A DNA stretch of 64,000 nucleotides, taken from contig MVRE01000009.1 of NCBI GenBank assembly GCA_002067895.1, positions 1 through 64,000 on the forward strand, written 5' to 3'. Shown here piece by piece: positions 58,216 through 64,000 of the stretch. Origin of the DNA: Methanoregula sp. PtaU1.Bin051 (GTDB lineage: Archaea; Halobacteriota; Methanomicrobia; Methanomicrobiales; Methanospirillaceae). Position 1 is the first letter of the stretch; each line of letters begins with the position of its first letter. A program made the position numbers and the translations under genes. The notes under the pieces were generated by a model. The model saw only the letters and a list, made by a program, of their open reading frames with translations, was not told the DNA's origin and did not search any database.

Positions 58216-60174
58216 ATGCCGGCCGGACTTCTAATCCCTGCCCTGTGCGCGCCTGCGCTCCTCTGCCTCAACGGCAGGTTCTCGGCCGTCACCGGCATCG
58301 CAAAGACCCTGCAGGAATCCATCGGCATGAAATTCAAATCCACCCTGCCGGTAAAGAAAGATAAGCCGGCAAGTACTGAGGCCGGAACACAAACTATTAC
58401 CGGCATGTACTCCGGCATTATCACGACCCTTTCGGAACCGTCATGGAAGGGAATCGGCGCGTTTGGCGCCGTCTCCGCAATGGCCATCATCACCGGCAGT
58501 GCCGTACTCTTCATCGATCTCCCCCTCCCGCTCATGACGGTTCTGGGCATCATCTCCCTTGCAGCGCTCACTCTCTCGGTCTCCGTAATCCAGCGCCGGC
58601 GTACAAAAGGCGCATGGCTCCCGGAGAATGCCGGTCCGCCAATCCCGGGGATCTCTTCACTGATACAAAAGACAGAAACTGCCGGGCCGTGCGCACCATC
58701 CGCCCCTGAATTGCCGGAAGGAACGGCCCGGCTCCTCCCGTACCTTCCCAACGATCCATCGCCATCAGTCATCTCCCAGTACTGGGTGCAGGAGCCATTC
58801 TCGTACGTAAAAGTCGCCCGTGCAGGGACGGAAGGGTTCAAGTACATTGTCGTGGAACCGCCGATCACGAAGAAGGAGAAGACAATCCTGCAGGAGACCT
58901 ATGCGAGACTTAGGGACTTCATCGTATACGATGCGACCGAAAGGGACCAGGACCCGAAATTCAAGCCCGAACTGATCAGAAAGATCATGCGGCAGTTCGA
59001 TCCGGACCTGACCGACGAGCAGCTCCTCATCATGGACTATTACCTGAAACGGGACCTCTCCGGTTACGGCCCCTTGGAGACGATCATGCTGGACCCGGAC
59101 ATCGAGGACATCAGCTGCAACGGGTACGAGCTTCCGGTCTTTGTCTTCGACCGGTCGTTCGGGAGCCTGCCTACAAGCATCGCATTCGGCAGGGACGAGA
59201 TCAACCAGTTCGTCCTCAAGCTTGCCCAGAAGGCAAACAAGCAGGTATCGCTCTCCAACCCGCTGGTCGATGCAACGCTTCCGGACGGCGCCCGGGTCCA
59301 GATTACGTACAGCGATGTTGTATCCACCAAGGGGAGCTCGTTCACGATACGGAAATTCCGGGCCGAGCCGATGACCCCGCTCGACCTGATCAGGTACGGG
59401 ACCTACAACGCGGAGACCCTCGCATTCCTCTGGCTGGCAATCGAGCACCGGAAAAGCCTGCTGGTTGTCGGCGGGACGGCGAGCGGCAAGACCTCGACCA
59501 TGAACGCCGTCTCGCTCTTTATTCCCCAGAACGCAAAGATCGTCTCGCTCGAGGATACCCGGGAGATCCAGCTCCCGCACAAAAACTGGCTCCCGACCCA
59601 GACCCGGGAGCTGAACGTCACCGGGATCAAGGGGGACATCGATCTCTTCTCGCTCTTAAAAGCCTGCATGCGCCAGCGCCCCGAGTACATCATTGTCGGG
59701 GAAGTGCGCGGCGCCGAGGCCCAGACGCTCTTCCAGGCCATGAACACCGGCCATGCCACGCTCTCAACCATCCACGCGGGGAGCGTGCACGAGGCGATCA
59801 ACCGGCTCACCCATGATCCCATCAACGTCCCGTCCGTCATGTTCACCGCGCTCGATGTCGTGGTCGTCCAGTCCATCTACACCGCAGGCAAGATCCGGAT
59901 CCGGCGCTGCCTCTCCATTCACGAGATCGAGGTGAACGCAAAGGGGGAGATTATCCCGGTCCTCCTGTACGAGTGGGACGTCCGTACCGACACGTTCCGG
60001 AAGGTTGCAGAGAAGTCCCGGGTGCTTGACGAGATCGCGTTCGTGCGCGGATGGTCCCCCGAAGAACTGGAGCAGCAGGTAAAGAAGCGGGAGGAGTTCT
60101 TTGCATGGGCGCTCGAAGTGCAGCCGCCGGACATCCGGGACCTTGCGAATGCGATCCACGATCTCGGTGAATAA
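58216..60174 (+). CDS. Type IV pilus/secretion ATPase with membrane anchor
   Basis: A 652-aa ATPase of the GspE/PilB/ArlI superfamily that powers pilin assembly. The catalytic half has Walker A GGTASGKTS (~417), the Asp box SLEDTREIQLPH, Walker B YIIVGEVRGAEAQ and the His box HATLSTIHAGS. The first ~120 residues are unusual: a hydrophobic start, then a predicted helical hairpin (AVSAMAIITGSAVLFI and TVLGIISLAALTLSVSVI) ending in QRRR. Such ATPases are normally cytoplasmic. AAGGA upstream supports ATG 58216. TadC-like gene follows after 1 nt. Confidence 0.92.
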   Translation: MPAGLLIPALCAPALLCLNGRFSAVTGIAKTLQESIGMKFKSTLPVKKDKPASTEAGTQTITGMYSGIITTLSEPSWKGIGAFGAVSAMAIITGSAVLFIDLPLPLMTVLGIISLAALTLSVSVIQRRRTKGAWLPENAGPPIPGISSLIQKTETAGPCAPSAPELPEGTARLLPYLPNDPSPSVISQYWVQEPFSYVKVARAGTEGFKYIVVEPPITKKEKTILQETYARLRDFIVYDATERDQDPKFKPELIRKIMRQFDPDLTDEQLLIMDYYLKRDLSGYGPLETIMLDPDIEDISCNGYELPVFVFDRSFGSLPTSIAFGRDEINQFVLKLAQKANKQVSLSNPLVDATLPDGARVQITYSDVVSTKGSSFTIRKFRAEPMTPLDLIRYGTYNAETLAFLWLAIEHRKSLLVVGGTASGKTSTMNAVSLFIPQNAKIVSLEDTREIQLPHKNWLPTQTRELNVTGIKGDIDLFSLLKACMRQRPEYIIVGEVRGAEAQTLFQAMNTGHATLSTIHAGSVHEAINRLTHDPINVPSVMFTALDVVVVQSIYTAGKIRIRRCLSIHEIEVNAKGEIIPVLLYEWDVRTDTFRKVAEKSRVLDEIAFVRGWSPEELEQQVKKREEFFAWALEVQPPDIRDLANAIHDLGE

Positions 60175-60175
60175 G

Positions 60176-62035
60176 ATGCAGCTGCCCCCTGCAATCCGGA
60201 ACCTTGAGAAGAAGATCAACGATACGGAGATGCTGATCCATGGGAGCCACCTCCCCGGAGCCCTGCGTTCCGCCCACATGGCTACGGTTGCGGAAGAGTA
60301 CCTCCGGTCGATCCGGTTCAACGTTGCAGTAACCGTTCTGGGTTTTTGCGCCATGTATGTATTCTTCCAGATAAGCGGTCTCAAACTGGATCTTCTCGGC
60401 CTGTCCACGTCGGACTCTGTATTCTGGATCCTGCTTTTCCTCGTCCTCGTACCTGGCCAGTACGCGCTCCAGATGCAATACCCGGCAATCCTGGCCCATG
60501 GGCGGAAGACGAAGATCGAGCTCGACCTGCCCTATGCCATCTCGTACATGCAGGCGCTTTCCACGACTATGCCCCCATACGAGATAATCCGGAAAGTGTA
60601 CGAGGAGGCGGACATGTTCAACGAGGTCTCCCGGGAGTTCGGGATGATCGTCCGTGACGTCGAGCTCTTCGGCGACGACCTGCTGACTGCCATGAAGAAC
60701 CTCCAGCACACCACGCCCTCGCCGGCGCTACGGGATTTCTTAAACGATCTCGGGATCGTCTTCGACAGCGGGGGCGACATCACCTCATACCTGGGGGCAA
60801 AGACCGAGTTCTTCCGGGAGCAGGCAAAGCGGGAGCTGGAGCTGGTCCTAAAGACCATCGAGATCATGGCCGAGGTCTATGTCTCGGCATTTGTCGCCGG
60901 GCCGATTGCGCTTATCATCATGATCGTGGCGCAGGGGATGACGAACGCCAAATCCATGGAATGGATACTGCCGTTCATGTATGTCTGTATTCCCGCGGGA
61001 GCAATCGTCATGATCTGGCTGCTCTCTATAATGCTGCCACCGGAGAACCTCGAGGTGACGAGGAAGGAGATCGCAGATTACGATTTCGGGACTTCAATTC
61101 CGGAAGTTCCCGAAGGGCAGAATGGCGTTCCTGGAACTGCGGATGAGAAATTTTTTAAAAAAATAGCCGCACAGAAGCAGCGCAACCGGATCCTGAACCG
61201 GCTCAGAAATCCCCTGCGGGCGTACATCACGACCTATGACTACAGCATCATTGCCGGCGGGATGGTCGCACTCGTCATTGTCCTTCTTTTCCAGACCGGC
61301 TGGTTCGATACCATCTTCCCCCACAATGTCTTTGAAGCTGTAATCTGTGTCCTCATTATCGGATTCATGGCACCGGTCGCGCTTGCCTACGAGGGGCGAC
61401 GCTGGTATGTCCGCGACGTGGAGTCGCACCTGCCCGAGTTCCTGCGCGAGCTCTCGGACATGAAGGACATCGGGCTCACCCTGCAGGAGTCCATCAAGAG
61501 GATCTCCGGTGCAAAACTCGGCCTGCTCTCTTCGGAACTCTCAGTCGCGTCCCGCGACATCAGCGCCGGCACCAATGTGAATGCGGCACTCGTCCGGATG
61601 GAGGAACGGATCGGGCTTGTCTCAGTCAAGCGCGCCATGTCCCTCCTCGTACGCGCCAGCGAGATCACCACGAACCTGCGCCAGATCTTCATGATCGCAA
61701 TCACTGACTTCGAATACTACCTCAAACTCAAGAGCGAGCGGGCGAACACGACAATCGTGTACGTGATGATCATCTACCTTTCTTTCGGGATCTACCTGTA
61801 CACCGCCTACCAGCTCAACGTGCCGTTCCTCGAGAGTTTCAAGGGTCAGAGCATGAGCATCACCATGGACATGGCCGGCAATGTCACCGACATGTTCCGT
61901 ATCGGGATCATCCTCGGCGCGTTCTCCGGCATCATGGCAGGGCAGTTCTCCTCAAATTCTGTCCTCTGCGGGTTCAAGCACTCCATCGTCCTCCTTTCTG
62001 CTGCGCTCGTGCTCTTCGTGTATTTCGTGTCGTAA
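60176..62035 (+). CDS. TadC/PilC-type pilus platform protein
   Basis: A 619-aa integral membrane protein with two T2SS-F domains. The first is around residues 120-260 (LPYAISYMQALSTTMPPYEI, EVSREFGMIVRDVELFGDDL). The second is around 400-560 (HLPEFLRELSDMKDIGLTLQ). Helix clusters follow each domain. This is the size of archaeal ArlJ/TadC fusions that anchor the pilus and interact with the ATPase. ATG 60176 is 1 nt after the ATPase stop. Confidence 0.92.
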   Translation: MQLPPAIRNLEKKINDTEMLIHGSHLPGALRSAHMATVAEEYLRSIRFNVAVTVLGFCAMYVFFQISGLKLDLLGLSTSDSVFWILLFLVLVPGQYALQMQYPAILAHGRKTKIELDLPYAISYMQALSTTMPPYEIIRKVYEEADMFNEVSREFGMIVRDVELFGDDLLTAMKNLQHTTPSPALRDFLNDLGIVFDSGGDITSYLGAKTEFFREQAKRELELVLKTIEIMAEVYVSAFVAGPIALIIMIVAQGMTNAKSMEWILPFMYVCIPAGAIVMIWLLSIMLPPENLEVTRKEIADYDFGTSIPEVPEGQNGVPGTADEKFFKKIAAQKQRNRILNRLRNPLRAYITTYDYSIIAGGMVALVIVLLFQTGWFDTIFPHNVFEAVICVLIIGFMAPVALAYEGRRWYVRDVESHLPEFLRELSDMKDIGLTLQESIKRISGAKLGLLSSELSVASRDISAGTNVNAALVRMEERIGLVSVKRAMSLLVRASEITTNLRQIFMIAITDFEYYLKLKSERANTTIVYVMIIYLSFGIYLYTAYQLNVPFLESFKGQSMSITMDMAGNVTDMFRIGIILGAFSGIMAGQFSSNSVLCGFKHSIVLLSAALVLFVYFVS

Positions 62036-62168
62036 AAGACAGATGACAGAGGAGACTCATCGGGGCGGCATAAGCGAATAGTGCGAATTGATCGGTACTG
62101 ATCGCTGGATCAGGTATACCGCTTCCGAATGTGCAGGAGATACCAGGCCCGGATCTGTACTGTAAAAC

Positions 62169-62273
62169 GAACGTTATCTGCTCCGGAAAGTTATAACGTT
62201 CTGTCATTGTTTTCTGAATAAACCCAAATATTTTAAATATTAATAGCACTCAACACTCACTCAAGCTAGCTTG
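62169..62273. promoter_or_regulatory. Palindromes and TATA box ahead of the NikR-like/pilin operon
   Basis: GAACGTTAT at 62169-62177 and ATAACGTTC at 62193-62201 form a perfect 9-bp inverted repeat. A TATA-like TTTTAAATATTAA lies at 62231-62243. The 12-bp palindrome CAAGCTAGCTTG is at 62262-62273, about where transcription would begin. The two palindromes flank the promoter, a typical operator layout. Confidence 0.55.
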
Positions 62274-62308
62274 CTTTAAGACAAATCCAATTGTTTGGAG
62301 AATCGGTC

Positions 62309-62674
62309 ATGACACAAGATGAGCGCTCTGCCAACGGATTCCTTTCCGTTGGACAACATTGCCGGTATTCACATCAGGAAGAGTGGGTGAGAGGGAGGAA
62401 GCTGACAATGCAGGAGACGGATGAGATTGAGCAGGGATTGATGACGGTAGTTTATGACAGTAACCGACCTAAGCTGCGCTCTGTACTTCTCGTTATTCAA
62501 CATGAGTTCAATGAGATTATCCGGGCATCGTTCGACTCACGGTTGAATGACAAGCACTCCGTTGAAGTAATTGTCCTTCGGGGAAATGGCAGCCGGTTTC
62601 AACCATTGACGGAGAGGCTGATTTCCCAGAAGGGCGTGATGTCAGTGGAGCTCAGACCATTGCAGGCCGGATGA
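62309..62674 (+). CDS. NikR C-domain homologue without DNA-binding domain or Ni ligands
   Basis: A 121-aa protein. Residues ~48-121 fit the ACT-like nickel-binding domain of NikR: LMTVVYDSNRPKLRSVLLVI-QHE, then SVEVIVLRGNG and RLISQKGVMSVELRPL. The ribbon-helix-helix DNA-binding part that precedes it in NikR is replaced by ~45 residues without an RHH pattern. The nickel ligands His-x-His and Cys of NikR align with Asp, Arg and Ser (SFDSRLNDKHSVE), so it should not bind Ni in that way. GGAG upstream supports ATG 62309. It is the first gene of a pilin operon and overlaps or abuts the next gene. Confidence 0.75.
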   Translation: MTQDERSANGFLSVGQHCRYSHQEEWVRGRKLTMQETDEIEQGLMTVVYDSNRPKLRSVLLVIQHEFNEIIRASFDSRLNDKHSVEVIVLRGNGSRFQPLTERLISQKGVMSVELRPLQAG

Positions 62675-62709
62675 ACAGATCGCGTAATGACAGGAAAAGG
62701 ATGCGAAAC

Positions 62710-63414
62710 ATGAAAAAACTGGAAATAATTGTCAGTGAAGACGCGGTATCACCGGTAATCGGCATCATGCTGATGCTGGTGGTGGTAATTATCATCGCTG
62801 CGGTCGTGAGCGGTTTTGCGGGGGGGCTTGTCACCGGGGGTGACAAAGCCCCGCAGATCAGTGCAGAATGCAGGATCGTGAACGGCGGCACCCACCAGAA
62901 CAGTGAATTCGATTGCGCTATCAACGGCGCGTCTGAACCGGTACTTACAAGGGATATCGAGATCGCCACTTCGTGGCGTGCTTCAGATGGCACCACCGGT
63001 GGCTCACGAATCACAGGGCCAAACGTAAGTACCGGATCGTTTGCAAACACCCACTTCTATGGCGGCACTACCACGTATCATTCGCCGCTGGGATTTGGTA
63101 CTGGTGTTAACCGGAGCAGCTCGGGCAGCCCGTTCTACCCGGACCAGATGTACGGCAATTATTCTCTCACCATCGGTACTCGGATGCACAATGTGCCGTA
63201 CGGGTATAGCGGAGGGTATGGCGTCACACCCTCGACACGTTACCAGTACACCTCGGGCTCCCGCTACAATTATGACACGGATATGGACGGGGTCCAGGCA
63301 ATTCTTGGCAGGGAATGGTGGCACCTTAGAGCCGGCGATATCGTGAAGGTAAAGATGATCCACCGCCCCAGCGGAAAAGTGATCTTCGACCAGAATATTC
63401 CGGTGGTGGGATAA
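62710..63414 (+). CDS. Archaeal type IV pilin, type A, pair 3
   Basis: A 234-aa pilin (MKKLEIIVSED, core AVSPVIGIMLMLVVVIII). The head resembles those of the other type A pilins: SEFDCAINGASEPVLTRDIE, YGYSGGYGVTPSTRYQYTSG, DTDMDGVQAILGREWWHL and VKMIHRPSGKVIFDQN. AAGG ~9 nt upstream favours ATG 62710; an ATG at 62671 overlapping the stop of the NikR-like gene (ATGA) would give a longer leader. It includes a Cys pair-like CRIVN...CAING not seen in the others. Confidence 0.88.
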   Translation: MKKLEIIVSEDAVSPVIGIMLMLVVVIIIAAVVSGFAGGLVTGGDKAPQISAECRIVNGGTHQNSEFDCAINGASEPVLTRDIEIATSWRASDGTTGGSRITGPNVSTGSFANTHFYGGTTTYHSPLGFGTGVNRSSSGSPFYPDQMYGNYSLTIGTRMHNVPYGYSGGYGVTPSTRYQYTSGSRYNYDTDMDGVQAILGREWWHLRAGDIVKVKMIHRPSGKVIFDQNIPVVG

Positions 63415-63950
63415 TGGGCCGTATGCAGAAGAACGATGCAGTTTCCCCTGTTGTCGGGGTTATGCTGATGCTGGTGGTCACGATCATCATAGCCGCTGTT
63501 GTCAGCGCATTCGCCGGCGGTTTCTCCAAGGAGACGACAAAGGCACCTCAGGCCACCATCCGCGGCACGTACAGCATCACCGGGGGAATGATAATAGAAC
63601 ACACCGGAGGGGATCCTATTGGAACGCCCTCGATCAAAGTCATCGTTCACCCTGCCGAATCGTTCGGGACTTCAACCCATGTGATCGACACGGTCAACAT
63701 GAGCACAATCACGGACAGTTCAGGTGCCCAATGGCTCAAGGATAACGGCCTCTTCGGGGTCAAGACCTTCCGTGCAGGAGATTCCGCCTATGTCCTGCCT
63801 CCATATCATGAGGCTCCGTACCTCCAGCCAAGTGCCAGCTATGTCTCCTGGTTTAATAATACCGCAAATGTCGGTAAGACCTTCTGGATCGAGATGCTGG
63901 ATCCGAGAGGGAAGATGATCGCAAAGACCGAAGTGACAATCGATCCATGA
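63414..63950 (+). CDS. Archaeal type IV pilin, type B, pair 3
   Basis: A 178-aa pilin (MGRMQKND, core AVSPVVGVMLMLVVTIII). The head IRGTYSITGGMIIEHTGGDP and the end NVGKTFWIEMLDPRGKMIAK are close to the type B pilin at 56567. The start overlaps the type A stop by one base (TAATG) as in a coupled pair. Confidence 0.9.
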   Translation: MGRMQKNDAVSPVVGVMLMLVVTIIIAAVVSAFAGGFSKETTKAPQATIRGTYSITGGMIIEHTGGDPIGTPSIKVIVHPAESFGTSTHVIDTVNMSTITDSSGAQWLKDNGLFGVKTFRAGDSAYVLPPYHEAPYLQPSASYVSWFNNTANVGKTFWIEMLDPRGKMIAKTEVTIDP

Positions 63951-64000
63951 CGGTACGCCGGCAGGTAAGAAAGCGCAGGGGGCTTATCGTCAGACCGGAG
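63947..64000 (+). CDS. Start of a further gene, coupled to the last pilin
   Basis: An ATG overlapping the pilin stop (ATGA) opens a frame that stays open to the window end (MTVRRQVRKRRGLIVRPE). The basic N-terminus could be the leader of another exported or pilus protein. Only 18 codons are visible, so nothing more can be said. Confidence 0.45.
   Translation, partial: MTVRRQVRKRRGLIVRPE

Noticed and set aside
58143-58868. 241-codon minus-strand frame over the pilus ATPase start
   Set aside because: Antisense of the ATPase N-terminus; no SD and no family resemblance.
1-64000. tRNA and rRNA genes
   Set aside because: I looked for T-loop and CCA-type patterns in the intergenic regions and found none that fold convincingly; a covariance-model scan would be decisive.

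Overview
The window reads as a piece of a hydrogenotrophic, formate-using methanogenic archaeon, most likely order Methanomicrobiales (Methanoregula/Methanosphaerula-like; the genus is an inference). Supporting signs are two tandem F420-type formate dehydrogenases, an FmdE-family protein, a CobN/ChlID chelatase with corrinoid-type ABC transporters, archaeal type IV pilins, a PGF-CTERM-like tail, TATA-type promoters and SD motifs such as GGAGGT. No rRNA, tRNA or convincing CRISPR array was seen.

Layout. 1-0.4 kb: 3' end of an IS4-type transposase. 0.46-9.7 kb (minus strand): two fdhAB pairs, then a molybdenum-storage-like kinase-fold protein with a MOT1 molybdate transporter, a plausible metal supply unit for the Mo/W-dependent Fdh. 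9.8-12.1 kb: small conserved ORFs and a Fic protein with a paired palindromic operator and an overlapping small acidic partner. 12.4-18.4 kb: a patchwork of debris and cargo (HsdR fragment, duplicated membrane protein, acetoacetate decarboxylase-like protein, an SDR with a partial tandem copy, a 5'-truncated RecB-type nuclease, a deletion scar that is a collinear remnant of the 7.8-11.8 kb segment, and a G-tract region). 18.4-20.7 kb: a tightly packed three-gene cassette (winged-helix/Panacea-like protein, PIN-domain nuclease, 409-aa TIM-barrel-like protein) that looks like an uncharacterised toxin-antitoxin or defence unit. 20.9-22.7 kb: unrecognised genes, one with an extremely strong SD.

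22.9-30.1 kb: two convergent transporter operons of the BtuCDF/FecBCD type. One has binding protein, permease, ATPase and a His-rich FmdE-like protein; the other has binding protein, methyltransferase and permease but no ATPase. 30.2-36.9 kb: FMN-binding split-barrel protein, exported PEGA/transglutaminase protein, small membrane and basic proteins, methyltransferase.

36.9-54.4 kb: a 17-kb run of minus-strand genes starting at cobN, followed by three paralogous binding proteins (one interrupted by TGA), a PGF-CTERM-type surface protein, FecCD permease and ATPase, an ABC-2 exporter, chlI/chlD joined only through a frameshift at an A8 run, and a complete ECF transporter (S, T, fused AA'). Together they suggest import, metal insertion or exchange, and export of a tetrapyrrole or metal chelate.

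54.5-64 kb: a methyltransferase, then a type IV pilus locus: two A/B pilin pairs on the minus strand, a secretion ATPase with a predicted N-terminal membrane hairpin and a TadC-like platform on the plus strand, then a NikR C-domain homologue without DNA-binding domain or nickel ligands, and a third A/B pilin pair. The window ends inside a further gene coupled to the last pilin.
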